Below are positions 25,723-35,413 of a stretch of 64,000 nt of DNA, piece by piece. Origin of the DNA: JAVBJN01 sp031546985. GTDB taxonomy: Bacteria > Bacteroidota > Bacteroidia > Chitinophagales > Chitinophagaceae. The notes below the pieces were generated by a model. That model had not been told where the DNA came from and made no database searches. It worked only from the letters and a program-made list of their open reading frames with translations. A program made the translations under genes and the position numbers. The stretch lies in the NCBI GenBank assembly GCA_031546985.1, contig JAVBJN010000059.1, positions 1 to 64,000 of the forward strand, written 5' to 3'. The stretch's first letter is position 1. Each line of letters opens with the position of its first letter.

Positions 25723-26166
25723 ATGATCGAAGAAACAGCCGGTGTGCAAGCACCTGTAGCGAAGGTATACAATGAGCGAGCCATTCTCGTAGCTACGTTT
25801 ATTGGTGGACCTCTTGCCGGAGCCTACCTGATGGCCGAAAATTTTAAAGTGTTTAACGAGCCTCAAAAAGGCAAAATGGCCTGGCTTATTGGAGGTGCAA
25901 CGCTGTTTATAATTTTGTGTATGGCTTCACTGTTGCCAAATCAGATCACAGAAAAAATGCCCAATGCATTGCTGCCGCTACTTTATGCCTGGGGTTACTA
26001 TTACCTGGCTCAGCATTTTCAGGCATCAGCCTTAGCTACACATATTAACACCGGTGGTGAGCCGTATAGCTGGTGGCGCGCTGTATTAGTAGGAATTATT
26101 GGGGGTGCGGTTACATTTATTCCCATTTTCGGAATAGCGTATTTATACTTCATGTTTTGCGGCTAG
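25723..26166 (+). CDS. Small integral membrane protein, unknown function
   Basis: 147 residues with hydrophobic segments near 24-45, 60-80, 88-106 and 122-145. No family recognised with confidence. Start ATG 25723 follows an untranslated stretch with TACCTTGC at 25685, resembling the -7 box seen elsewhere in this window. Codon use matches its chromosome neighbours. No partner gene can be assigned. Confidence 0.6.
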   Translation: MIEETAGVQAPVAKVYNERAILVATFIGGPLAGAYLMAENFKVFNEPQKGKMAWLIGGATLFIILCMASLLPNQITEKMPNALLPLLYAWGYYYLAQHFQASALATHINTGGEPYSWWRAVLVGIIGGAVTFIPIFGIAYLYFMFCG

Positions 26167-26196
26167 TAGGATAGCACATTTTTTACAAGGTACTGT

Positions 26197-26763
26197 TTAT
26201 ACACTCCGGCCATTGACCGGGCAAAAAGTAAGGGGCTTAAATGTAGCTGGTAAAGATTGGGTATGAAACGGCAGCACGGCTTTAAACCGCTGCGCCGATG
26301 TAACGTTTTTAATAAAGGAGAAAAGGTTATTGCCCGCATGGCAAATGCCCGAAGAAAAATCGGTGCAATAAATAGGCATTTCGCCATTGTGCAGCACCTG
26401 CCGGGTATCCCAAAACAGAAAATCGCCGTTTTCGCTGCGGGCAAATGGCTCGGCATGGGCTACCAGCTCGGGGTAGCTCTCATCTTCTTTAAATAAATAC
26501 AGCGATTTTTCGAGGTAGTGTTGAAACAACTTGCTTATGCGCTGCCGCTGTACAAACCAGGAGTCGGGGTGGTTCTCATGCCCGCCATCTAAAGGCAGGT
26601 ATACGATAAACAAATTACACAACAGGCCATAGCCCTGCTCCTGCGCATACTGGCGGTAGCTCTCTGGTAATGCACGCCCGCCTTTGGTAAAGATGGTATC
26701 CATATCTGCCAGGGGCAGCAGGGTAGGTGTAGCAGTGCGGGTCAAAAGCTGATGATAAAACAT
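26197..26763 (-). CDS. SMI1/KNR4 (SUKH)-like protein
   Basis: 188 residues. The pattern IFTKGGRALPESYRQYAQEQ near residue 24, a middle NLFIVYLPLDG, and the later SENGDFLFWDTRQVLHNGEM fit the SUKH fold. Many SUKH proteins are immunity proteins of contact-dependent toxins; others are housekeeping. No toxin gene lies next to it, so it may be an orphan immunity gene. The family assignment comes from pattern memory only. Confidence 0.5.
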   Translation of the reverse strand: MFYHQLLTRTATPTLLPLADMDTIFTKGGRALPESYRQYAQEQGYGLLCNLFIVYLPLDGGHENHPDSWFVQRQRISKLFQHYLEKSLYLFKEDESYPELVAHAEPFARSENGDFLFWDTRQVLHNGEMPIYCTDFSSGICHAGNNLFSFIKNVTSAQRFKAVLPFHTQSLPATFKPLTFCPVNGRSV

Positions 26764-27178
26764 AGCGATGAATTTGGTATACGGCTAGCCACAAGTTTGG
26801 GGCCAACCGGACTAGCAAAGTTACGGGAATGTGATAAAACGTGAAGCGGGTAGTGCAGCGGCGGGTAAAACGGTTTTATAAATGCATTGGAGGGGTAGCA
26901 TTTGCGAAGCTGGTTAAGCAGATAAAATAGGAGTGAGTCTGTTGTAATAGGCACAGATAAACATAAACCGCAGGTGGTCGTAATAAGATGGTTTTGTGCA
27001 TGTTGAAATTTATGAATTTAAATTTATACATACATTCATGGCAAAATAAATATTTTGACATGAAGCGGGTTTGACTGTTATAAAATCCACTGATAATGGT
27101 TATTTTGAGCGCATTGAACAAACGTTCGCGCACCGCTGGTTCGCGATTTTAACCAGAACGGAATTTCGTTTTCGTTTT
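26764..27178. other. Intergenic region upstream of the plus-strand NRPS gene, 415 bp
   Basis: It turns AT-rich after about 26990 (for example aaatttatgaatttaaattt), consistent with the promoter of the NRPS gene. An ATATTTTG at 27051-27058 could be an imperfect -7 box. No gene is visible. Confidence 0.4.
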
Positions 27179-30100
27179 ATGCCAGTCAATCCTATGAGTT
27201 TATCCAATAACGACGTATTTACTTTCCCTATGTCCTATGCACAACAACGGTTGTGGATACTGGACCAGTACCAGCAAGCGCAGGCAACTTACAATATTTG
27301 CGCGGCGCTGCGATTTAACGGCACCTTAGATACAGAAGCATTACAGCAGAGCATCAGCTATATTACCGAAAGGCATGAGATATTAAGAACGGTATTTGCC
27401 CTGGAGAACGGCACTGCGGTGCAGATGATCCATAGCAGTATGCCGGTCGATTTTGCTGTGACGGATAGGATGCCTGAGCTGTCTGTTGAGGAACAAACCA
27501 GCCGGTTTATTTCAACTGTTTCTGCGGCGCCTTTTAACCTGGAACAAGGACCATTATTGCGGTTCCGGCTGCTGCGGTTGCAGGAAGACGTTTGTGTGCT
27601 GGTCATTGTAATGCACCATATTATCTCCGACGGTTGGTCGTTGGGCGTACTGGTAAGGGAAATGACCACTGTTTATACGGCATTGAAACATGGTGAGCCG
27701 GTTTGTTTACCTGAATTGCCCATTCAATACGCTGATTATTCTGAGTGGCAACGCACGCATCTGGCAGAAGGCCGTATGGCACAACTGATGACATACTGGA
27801 AGCGGCAACTGGACGATATACCCGCACTTGTGACCATTGCGGGCAACCGGGAACGGCCACTCACCGCCAGCACGGCAGGTGCGGTGCACCAATTTGCATT
27901 AGACCTTGAAACGGCAGAAGACTTACGAATACTGAGCCGCCGGTCTGGTTCCTCTTTTTATATGATTTTCCTGGCTGCGTATGCTTTGCTGGCTGCATCC
28001 TACACCGGAGAAGAAGATGTGCTTATAGGCTCACCCACAGCCAACCGGGGTATGGAGGATATAGAAGGGTTGATTGGTTTTTTTGTGAATACCCTGGTAT
28101 TGAGGGTTTCGGTACGGGCAGGTATGCCGTTCCGCGAGCTGCTGCAACAGGTACAGGAAGTGGTGCTGGCCGCGTTGGAACACCAGGATATGCCTTTTGA
28201 ACAATTGGTAGCAGAGTTAAACCCCACGCGCAGTACAGCACATTCGCCGTTATTCCAGCTTTTCTTCGCTTTTCAGAATGTGCCGCGGGAAACCGTTGTA
28301 CTGCCTGGTTGCACCGTGCAGCCACTGGAAGCCGAAAGCCATACCGCCAAATTTGACCTTAGCCTGTTTATGGAAGAGGATGGTATTACCTTCAAAGGCA
28401 AGTGGGAATATAATACAGACTTATATACACCCGAGGCAATTGCCCGGCTGGCCAAACGGTTTGTGACTTTGTTGCAGGCCATTGCTAAAGATGCAGATGT
28501 GAAACCTGGCATGCATACCCTGCTTTCTACCGAAGAGCGCCGCCAGGTATTAACCACCTGGAATAATACTTACAAGGCTTACCCGGAAGCGGAGTGTGTA
28601 CATACTTGGTTTGAAAAGAAAGCGGCATTATGCCCCAACGCAATTGCCGTGGTATGGCAGAAAGAGGAGCTTACCTATGCTTTGCTCAACGAGCAGGCCA
28701 ATAGCGTGGCGGCCTGGCTTCGGCAAAATAAGGTAGGAAACGGGAGCCCGGTAGGTATATATATGGAACGGGGTATGGATGCAATGGTCTGTATGCTGGG
28801 TATCCTCAAGGCGGGCGGGGCGTATGTGCCTATGGATCCGATATACCCGGCAGATCGCATTGCGCATATGATTACGAATGCGGGCATAGGTATCATCCTT
28901 ACATCTGCATCCTTACAATCTTCATTGCCCGGTACAGGACAGTATCAAATAATTATTGCAGAAGACCTGCGTGCGTATGACCTACAGGATGGGCAGCACA
29001 ACCCGGTACCGGTTACCACACCAGCGCAGCCGGCGTATATTATTTTTACCTCTGGCTCTACCGGTAAGCCCAAGGGTGTGCCCATGCAACACCAGTCGCT
29101 TGTAAACCTGCTTGCCTGGCAGCTCGAGCAACCTCATTTTGCGGCTGGCGCCAGGGTATTGCAATATACTTCGCTCAGTTTTGATGTTTCCTTCCAGGAA
29201 ATACTTTCGACCTGGCTATCCGGCGGTACTTTGATACTGATTAGCGAAGCCCATCGTAAAGATCCTGAAATGCTGGCACGCTGTATTGCAGACCAGCAGA
29301 TAACCAGGCTGTTTGTACCCTATATTGTATTACAACAGGTAGCGCTGTTTGCAACAGATCATAAACTGGTTATGACCGGCTTAAGGGAGGTGATCACTGC
29401 CGGGGAACAATTGAAGATAACACCCCCGATACAACATTTCTTTACCCACTGCTGCCCATCGGGCACATTGGTCAATCAGTACGGCCCCACGGAGGCGCAT
29501 GTAGTAAGCAGTTATGTACTGGCTGCGGGTACTAACTGGCCGGAGTTACCGCCTATTGGAAAACCGATCAGCAATACGCAATTGTATATCCTCGATAAAC
29601 AGTTGCAACCTGTGGCGCCCGGTGTGCCAGGTGAGCTGTATATAGCCGGAGCCTGCCTGAGTCCCGGTTATGTGAACGCACCGGAACTGACCCACGAAAA
29701 ATTTGTATTCTGTCCTTTTAATGAGCAATACCCGGTGATGTATAAAACCGGCGATACGGCCCTGTTCCTGCCCAATGGCGATATTGCCTACATAAGCCGA
29801 AACGACGACCAGGTAAAAATACGTGGTTACAGGGTAGAGCCGGAAGAAACAGAACGGGTGCTTCGTGCCTGCCCTGGTGTACGCGATGCCGCCATTGTGG
29901 TTAAAAAGAATGGTGCAGATAAATACCTGGCAGCTTATGTGGTGGCAACAACTAATGTTGCAGCTATACATGAGCAGTTAAAAGGTGCATTGCCGGCGTA
30001 TATGGTGCCAACCGAATATGTATTTCTCGAAAGCCTGCCGGTAACAGTAAATGGCAAGATCGATAAACGAACACTGCTAAGTTACACGGGTGTAGGTGTT

Positions 30101-31723
30101 GCAGCCAATACCAGTACAGCTCCTGCCAATGATGTTGAAAAACAGTTGTGCGATATATGGGAGCAATTATTAGGCAGGCGACCTGGTGTGTGCGACGATT
30201 TTTTTGAATGGGGCGGCCACAGCCTGGCGCTTACTTACCTGAGCCACCATATTTATACTGCTTTTGGTGTACAATTGGGTTTTGGATTGTTATTGGAAAA
30301 TCCTGTGCTCCAGCAGCAGGCAGCGTTAATTATGCAGCATACAGCTCAGGTGGCAGATACCATTGTACCGGCACCTTTTGCAGCAGCTTACCCGGCTTCG
30401 GGCGCGCAGGAACAGATCTGGATCGCCTGCCGCGATGCTGCCCAGGCTACGGCATATCATATTGCAGGCGCACTGGAGATTACCGGTATGCTGGATGCAG
30501 CAGCTCTGGCAGCAGCATTCCTGGCCTGTATAGACCGGCATGAGATTTTACGTACCGCTGTATATATGCATACCGGCGGCCAGCTCCTGCAGCAGGTGCT
30601 TCCTGCACATGCTATTGCTTTTGAGCTGAAGCGGGTATTTTGTAAAGATGATAATCTGTTGCCAACCCTGTTGCAGGAAGAGGCTGCAATGGCGCTCGAT
30701 ATTGACACGGGGGTGGTATTACGTGCCGTGCTGTATGAATGCGGCAATGGCAGGTATGTGCTGCAAACCATTCTGCACCATATTGCAGGCGATGAATGGT
30801 CGGTACGCATTTTACAATCGGAATTGCTGCAATTATATGCCGCGGGGGTAAACAAGCAGCCGGCAACTTTAGCACCATTGCTGTTGCAATACAAAGATTA
30901 CACGCATTGGGAGCAACGCTACCTGGCCAGCGACCGGTATGCGGCCGATAAGCAATATTGGAACGATCGTTTTCTTTCCATGCCTGCCGATTTGAAGTTG
31001 CCCATTGATAGTGTACCAGATACCCACAGCGATGCCGGTGCGCATACCTCCATCTTGATACCCGCAGCTGATGCTGAAAGTCTGCGTGCACTTACCCGGC
31101 AATACGGCATATCGGAATCGGTATTGTTTATGACGGCTTTATATGCGTTGCTGTATAAGTACACCGGGCAAACCGAGCTGGTAGTGGGGTTACCGGTTGC
31201 GCAACGCGATCATCTGCAATTGGCCGGGCAAATGGGGCCATACATAAACATGCTTCCATGCCTGCTAAAGTGCAAGTCTACTGCTACAATGCAAGACCTG
31301 GTAGAGCAGGTAAAAGATACCATGCAGGAGGCTTTCCTGCATATGCGTTATCCTTTTCATGAAACAGCGCAGCAATGGCGAACCCATAAAATACAATCCT
31401 TACAGGTAGTGCTCAATGTGCTGAATAACGACTATACGGCATTGGCAGATCCTGCATTGCCAGGATTAACCTTTACCCCTGTGAACAGTGGGTATACGGG
31501 TAGCAAATTTCCACTTTGCCTGTATGTGTATATGCAGGATGGCGCGTATCATGTAAAGCTGGAATACCAGGCTGCTTTATTTAAACCGGGTACCATCGAC
31601 AAGATGGGGCAGCGGCTTAAAAAATTGTTGGTGCAGATGCCGGGAGTGATGGATAAAAGCCTGCTTACATTAACCCTGGATGAAAAACCTGTATTGCCTG
31701 CATTTGGGAAAATAAAGCTGTAA
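27179..31723 (+). CDS. NRPS, C-A-PCP-C, Pro-like adenylation code
   Basis: 1514 residues from ATG 27179 (27194 is also possible; an upstream TTG at 27071 would add unrelated residues). Domains: condensation about 10-450 (HHIISDG), adenylation about 470-960 (TSGSTGKPKG; FDVSFQEI; YGPTEAHVV), carrier about 985-1055 (GGHSL), and a second, terminal condensation domain about 1070-1500 with HHIAGDE instead of HHxxxDG. My hand-read specificity residues are D-V-Q-F-I-A-Q-V-V-K, close to remembered proline codes but with Q in place of H. The protein ends in a condensation domain, so release needs a free or separately carried nucleophile. It is convergent with the main operon (8-bp gap). Confidence 0.9.
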   Translation: MPVNPMSLSNNDVFTFPMSYAQQRLWILDQYQQAQATYNICAALRFNGTLDTEALQQSISYITERHEILRTVFALENGTAVQMIHSSMPVDFAVTDRMPELSVEEQTSRFISTVSAAPFNLEQGPLLRFRLLRLQEDVCVLVIVMHHIISDGWSLGVLVREMTTVYTALKHGEPVCLPELPIQYADYSEWQRTHLAEGRMAQLMTYWKRQLDDIPALVTIAGNRERPLTASTAGAVHQFALDLETAEDLRILSRRSGSSFYMIFLAAYALLAASYTGEEDVLIGSPTANRGMEDIEGLIGFFVNTLVLRVSVRAGMPFRELLQQVQEVVLAALEHQDMPFEQLVAELNPTRSTAHSPLFQLFFAFQNVPRETVVLPGCTVQPLEAESHTAKFDLSLFMEEDGITFKGKWEYNTDLYTPEAIARLAKRFVTLLQAIAKDADVKPGMHTLLSTEERRQVLTTWNNTYKAYPEAECVHTWFEKKAALCPNAIAVVWQKEELTYALLNEQANSVAAWLRQNKVGNGSPVGIYMERGMDAMVCMLGILKAGGAYVPMDPIYPADRIAHMITNAGIGIILTSASLQSSLPGTGQYQIIIAEDLRAYDLQDGQHNPVPVTTPAQPAYIIFTSGSTGKPKGVPMQHQSLVNLLAWQLEQPHFAAGARVLQYTSLSFDVSFQEILSTWLSGGTLILISEAHRKDPEMLARCIADQQITRLFVPYIVLQQVALFATDHKLVMTGLREVITAGEQLKITPPIQHFFTHCCPSGTLVNQYGPTEAHVVSSYVLAAGTNWPELPPIGKPISNTQLYILDKQLQPVAPGVPGELYIAGACLSPGYVNAPELTHEKFVFCPFNEQYPVMYKTGDTALFLPNGDIAYISRNDDQVKIRGYRVEPEETERVLRACPGVRDAAIVVKKNGADKYLAAYVVATTNVAAIHEQLKGALPAYMVPTEYVFLESLPVTVNGKIDKRTLLSYTGVGVAANTSTAPANDVEKQLCDIWEQLLGRRPGVCDDFFEWGGHSLALTYLSHHIYTAFGVQLGFGLLLENPVLQQQAALIMQHTAQVADTIVPAPFAAAYPASGAQEQIWIACRDAAQATAYHIAGALEITGMLDAAALAAAFLACIDRHEILRTAVYMHTGGQLLQQVLPAHAIAFELKRVFCKDDNLLPTLLQEEAAMALDIDTGVVLRAVLYECGNGRYVLQTILHHIAGDEWSVRILQSELLQLYAAGVNKQPATLAPLLLQYKDYTHWEQRYLASDRYAADKQYWNDRFLSMPADLKLPIDSVPDTHSDAGAHTSILIPAADAESLRALTRQYGISESVLFMTALYALLYKYTGQTELVVGLPVAQRDHLQLAGQMGPYINMLPCLLKCKSTATMQDLVEQVKDTMQEAFLHMRYPFHETAQQWRTHKIQSLQVVLNVLNNDYTALADPALPGLTFTPVNSGYTGSKFPLCLYVYMQDGAYHVKLEYQAALFKPGTIDKMGQRLKKLLVQMPGVMDKSLLTLTLDEKPVLPAFGKIKL

Positions 31724-31731
31724 GCCGCCCA

Positions 31732-33204
31732 TTATAAAGCTGCCAGCACCTGGTTCAGGGTATGAACATAACCATCGGCTATTTGATGTATGAGCGCGTC
31801 GGAGAAAAGGCATTTTCGGTACCGGAACTGTACACCCCAGGCATTGGTGTACCGGGTTATATTAATGGTGAAGTCTGACCGCTGGTTCCAATCCATATTG
31901 TTAAAACCCTGCATGGAGAGGTCTGAGATCTCCAGCGGCGATTCCATGTAAATAATGTAATGGGTAGTAAGCGGCAGCGCCCAGGGCCGACGGGGTATAT
32001 CCAGGTCGGTTATAATATCATTGATCTGGTAATACTGGTGTTCACTGGCGGTGGCATAAGTAGCAGCTACTTGTTGAATAAAATCGGGAATGGGCTGCCC
32101 GGCATGGTGAGGGCACCGCATAACGATAAGGTTGGCAAAGTAGCCAATCATACGCTCCAGCTCTGGCTTGTTGCGGCCACTTACCGCGGTGCCTATTATT
32201 AGGTCGGTATTGCCGGTGAGCGGTATAAACGTGAGATACTGTACTGCCAGCAACAGGCAAAAAGGGGTAATCCTGTACTGCGCTACCTTTTGTTCGAGCC
32301 TGGTTTGCTGCTGCGGAGTCAGGAAAAACTCAAAGTATCTGCCGCTGAAATCGGGCAAGGCTTGCTGATTGTAATCAATGGGCAGGTATTTTGTGTTTTG
32401 AATATGCGCCAGTTGCTGATGCCAGAAACGGCGGTGTTGTTGCATGCTTGCTGGTTGCTGGTATGCATGCATAGTCCAATCACAAAAATCATAATACTGC
32501 AAAACAGGGGGCTTGAGCGTATGCACAAGCCCCGTTTTAATGTTCTGGTAATAGCGCGCCACTTCTTCCAGCATAAGCTGAAAACCAATGCCATCTACAA
32601 TAAGGTGGTGACTGCTGATAAGCGCTGTATAATGATTGCCGTTCCGGATCAGTTGTGTACGAAAAAGCCCGGTTCCATTTAACAGGAAGGGTGTTTTTTT
32701 TTCCTGTGCAATAATTTCCTGTAGCGCATCTGCCGCTGCAGCATGGTTACTGAGGTCGGTAACGGGTATCTGGATTGGGGCAAACGGCAATATCTCCTGG
32801 CGTATACCGGCACCTGTTTTTACAAAACGGGTGCGTACCAGGGTATAATGCGAGCGAAACAGGTTAATGGCCTGGCTATAACAAGCGGTATCAAATCCTT
32901 CTGCAAACACCGCCTGGTGAAACATGTTGCCAAACAACCCGTCGTGTCCGTCCAGGTAGTCCAGCCAGTAACGGTGTTGGGTAGGCGAGAGTGGGTAGCT
33001 ATCCTGCGGTGGTGCCGCGGTGATGCCCGGTTTCTTTGGGGCCAGTGTTGTGTTTAGAAAATCAATAATGCCGGATTTGTGCTGCTTTAATGCCAGCAAC
33101 AGATCGGGGGCAATGCCCGCCGCAGGTGCAGATATAACCAGCTCATCGCCATCTGTTTTAAGTTTAATCCCTTGTTGTTGCAGTTTTTTCAGCAGTTCCA
33201 GCAT
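31732..33204 (-). CDS. Stand-alone NRPS condensation domain with TubC-type N-terminal docking domain
   Basis: 490 residues. The first about 55 (MLELLKKLQQQGIKLKTDGD ... LVISAPAAGIAPDLLLALKQ) match the TubC_N docking domain, which binds a short C-terminal motif of an upstream NRPS. The rest is a full condensation domain (YPLSPTQHRYWLDYLDG; SSHHLIVDGIGFQL with an intact HHxxxDG). There is no adenylation or carrier domain. It is the last gene of the minus-strand operon. A free condensation domain fits joining the finished peptide to a carrier-bound or soluble amine or alcohol, i.e. a release or tailoring step. A docking partner could be the Thr module, whose C-terminus ends in DQNTTIRI. Confidence 0.88.
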   Translation of the reverse strand: MLELLKKLQQQGIKLKTDGDELVISAPAAGIAPDLLLALKQHKSGIIDFLNTTLAPKKPGITAAPPQDSYPLSPTQHRYWLDYLDGHDGLFGNMFHQAVFAEGFDTACYSQAINLFRSHYTLVRTRFVKTGAGIRQEILPFAPIQIPVTDLSNHAAAADALQEIIAQEKKTPFLLNGTGLFRTQLIRNGNHYTALISSHHLIVDGIGFQLMLEEVARYYQNIKTGLVHTLKPPVLQYYDFCDWTMHAYQQPASMQQHRRFWHQQLAHIQNTKYLPIDYNQQALPDFSGRYFEFFLTPQQQTRLEQKVAQYRITPFCLLLAVQYLTFIPLTGNTDLIIGTAVSGRNKPELERMIGYFANLIVMRCPHHAGQPIPDFIQQVAATYATASEHQYYQINDIITDLDIPRRPWALPLTTHYIIYMESPLEISDLSMQGFNNMDWNQRSDFTINITRYTNAWGVQFRYRKCLFSDALIHQIADGYVHTLNQVLAAL

Positions 33205-33226
33205 AATTGATCGGATAGTCGTGTAG

Positions 33227-33766
33227 TTATTGTTTCAGGATGCCCAACAAGCCAGCTTTAACCTGCTCTGAGAGGTATTCTTTTTGTGCGTCTTGAATAA
33301 AATTGTACAGCGGGTTTTTGATTTCCTGCACATACAGGCCTATAATACGCAGTGCATCTGCCTCGTTCAGCAATTCGGCAGAGTTCAGGTATCCTATATT
33401 CATCAGCATATAAGCCTTAGCCTGGTTTACAAGATTCCAGCGTTTGGCTTCCTGTTTTTTAATACCATCTGCAGGGTCGTATATTTTGGCTTTAACCACA
33501 GAAGTGCCTTCTGTGCCATCTTCGAGATACCAGGTGGTTTTACATTCGTGTTTTACAATGCTTACATCGAACGGGTCGCGGTAGTAGGTATAGGTTTCCG
33601 ATACTGCCAACCCATCAAACTGGTTGTTTTCATGGCTGTGCGATAAATAGTACTCTATGGCTTTGAGGTCGCCGGCATGATAAATGCTGCGCTCTACCAG
33701 TTCCATATTGGTGTGGTTCAGGTGTACCGGCGATTCTCCGGAATTGTTTAACAGGTACTTTTTCAT
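33227..33766 (-). CDS. Unknown protein inside the biosynthetic operon
   Basis: 179 residues, no recognised family. The first half is beta-rich and aromatic (SETYTYYRDPFDVSIVKHEC, KTTWYLEDGTEGTSVVKAKI), the second helical (KRWNLVNQAKAYMLMNIGYL). No signal peptide or membrane segment. It lies 22 bp before the docking-C gene and 51 bp after the HAD gene in the same direction, so co-transcription is likely. It could be a tailoring enzyme or binding protein of a type not yet described; nothing in the sequence proves either. Confidence 0.6.
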   Translation of the reverse strand: MKKYLLNNSGESPVHLNHTNMELVERSIYHAGDLKAIEYYLSHSHENNQFDGLAVSETYTYYRDPFDVSIVKHECKTTWYLEDGTEGTSVVKAKIYDPADGIKKQEAKRWNLVNQAKAYMLMNIGYLNSAELLNEADALRIIGLYVQEIKNPLYNFIQDAQKEYLSEQVKAGLLGILKQ

Positions 33767-33817
33767 GATCCTTGAGATTAGCGTTTTTATGTAATGATAT
33801 ATTTTACCGGTAGGGTA

Positions 33818-34507
33818 TTAATACCTGCAGGCGTCCTGCAGGAGTTGTTCCAGGGTTCTGTTGCTGAAGTTGTTCCAGGTATCTTTGCCTTGTTGGTGCA
33901 GGGTTGTTTTTAACCGGGGATTATTGCCTATGCCCAGGAAAGACATCGATAGTTTTTGGGCTGTGAGGTAATCCCAGATGCCATCGCCGAGAATGATCTT
34001 ATGCTCAAAATCTTGCTGGTTATAATACTGTTGTGCTTTTTTTACGGCTTGCGTTACAATATCTTCCCGGCTGTCAATATCATCCGAGGCGGCCAGTCGG
34101 TCGGTTACGTCATCGATCTCGAAACCGGCCAGTTTTTGTAATGCAGGCTCAAGGATAGAACCGGTGGCAAATACATAAGGTACCCCGGCGGGGTTCAGCA
34201 CATGGCTTATAAAGCTGCGCGCGCCTTCAATCTCTTCTACCTGCTGGTCGATCACCGAATGGTTAAATTTTGAACTAATGTGTGTATAGAACTCCGCAAT
34301 ATGCTCTTGGGAAGGATACTGGCCAATGCGTGCATGGTATATCTCGCGAAAAATATAGCGGTCGGTATGGTGCAGGTAATCAGAAAAATTATTGCGGGCC
34401 TGTGCTACATCCATAGCTTCCAGGGCCTCCTGGTAGCATTGCTGGTGTATTTGTACAGAGTTGGTAAGGGTGCCATCTATATCAAATATGATGAGGTAGT
34501 TTTTCAT
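33818..34507 (-). CDS. HAD-superfamily phosphatase
   Basis: 229 residues. HAD motif I YLIIFDIDGTLTNS (DxDGT), a helical cap domain, motif II-like VFATGS near residue 117, and motif IV GDGIWD near residue 180. Overall it resembles phosphoglycolate-phosphatase-like HAD proteins. It follows the decarboxylase gene after 18 bp in the operon. It might remove a phosphate from an intermediate of the proposed headgroup pathway, or act in repair; the substrate cannot be read from sequence. Confidence 0.75.
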   Translation of the reverse strand: MKNYLIIFDIDGTLTNSVQIHQQCYQEALEAMDVAQARNNFSDYLHHTDRYIFREIYHARIGQYPSQEHIAEFYTHISSKFNHSVIDQQVEEIEGARSFISHVLNPAGVPYVFATGSILEPALQKLAGFEIDDVTDRLAASDDIDSREDIVTQAVKKAQQYYNQQDFEHKIILGDGIWDYLTAQKLSMSFLGIGNNPRLKTTLHQQGKDTWNNFSNRTLEQLLQDACRY

Positions 34508-34525
34508 GTGTATTGGTTGTAATCG

Positions 34526-35413
34526 TTAAAGCGCTACGGCGATCTTTTCGCCCATTTTTACCCTGGTTTCGATATGCCGGGCAGCGTAGTTCAATATATC
34601 TTTATCGAACTGTACCGTGCCTGGTTTAAATAACAAAATAACCGTAGACGCGCCAAATTCAAAATATCCTTTTTCCATACCCCGTTTCATTGGGCCGCCA
34701 TCCGGCATGTGCTGCTGTATACGGCCTACTACCAAAGCGCCCACATCGATATGCACCACCTCGCCAAAATGGTGGGTATGCAGGGTGCATATCTCCCGGT
34801 AGTTGCCATCAAAAACCGGGATGTTGTGTTGCAGTGCAAAGGGGCTTACCGAATGAAAATGTCCGCGTACCCGTGTAATGGGCGATTGCGTGCCACTATC
34901 AATGAAGCAGAACCGGTGGTAGTCGGAGGGGGCCAGTCGAAATACAGCGCAAACTCCTCCTTGCCACATAGCAGGGTTGGCATGTCCGGCCAGTAATGCG
35001 GCCAGGGCTACCATTCTTCCTTTAATCGGTATGGTCAGGTCTTCTTGTATAGGAAATACTCGCAAGCGTGCATCGGCAGGCGATACCAGGTGTGCCGGGG
35101 TTTGATCTGCGGGGCGTGCATCCGGCTTTAACCGGCGTATAAAGAAATCGTTAAAGGTAGGGTAGTGCGTTGCGGGTTGCTCTGCCTCATCCATATTGAT
35201 CTGGTAGCGGGTAATGAAGCCAGGTATCTTATGCCTGCTTTTAGCTGTTTTTTGAAAATGCCCGTACAACCGGCTGAACCATTTTCTTTTAATGAACAGC
35301 TCGCCCAGCAACAGACCGGGTTTGGTGTTGTAAAAAGTGCGCATAAACCGTTGCTCAAAAACCAGCTCATGCTCTACCGTTTGGCTATGCCTGTTGTACA
35401 GTTTTATTTCCAC
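34526..35413 (-). CDS. psd: Phosphatidylserine decarboxylase-family protein
   Basis: 295 residues, full length for the soluble/peripheral type. It has the family landmarks FNDFFIRRLKPDARP, SPADARLRVF (catalytic Asp), LAPSDYHRFCFI (catalytic His) and the self-cleavage site EFGASTVILLF, with the Ser at about residue 256 that becomes the pyruvoyl group. All processing residues seem intact, so it should be active. It overlaps the PssA-like gene by 10 bp, and the CarS-like gene precedes that. The three together would turn a phosphorylated alcohol into a phosphoethanolamine ester. Because it lies in an NRPS operon, its substrate may be a natural product rather than membrane phosphatidylserine. Confidence 0.92.
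   Translation of the reverse strand: MEIKLYNRHSQTVEHELVFEQRFMRTFYNTKPGLLLGELFIKRKWFSRLYGHFQKTAKSRHKIPGFITRYQINMDEAEQPATHYPTFNDFFIRRLKPDARPADQTPAHLVSPADARLRVFPIQEDLTIPIKGRMVALAALLAGHANPAMWQGGVCAVFRLAPSDYHRFCFIDSGTQSPITRVRGHFHSVSPFALQHNIPVFDGNYREICTLHTHHFGEVVHIDVGALVVGRIQQHMPDGGPMKRGMEKGYFEFGASTVILLFKPGTVQFDKDILNYAARHIETRVKMGEKIAVAL

Noticed and set aside
26197..26763. SUKH-like gene as the immunity gene of a toxin next to the NRPS
   Set aside because: No toxin gene lies beside it; both neighbours are on the opposite strand and unrelated.
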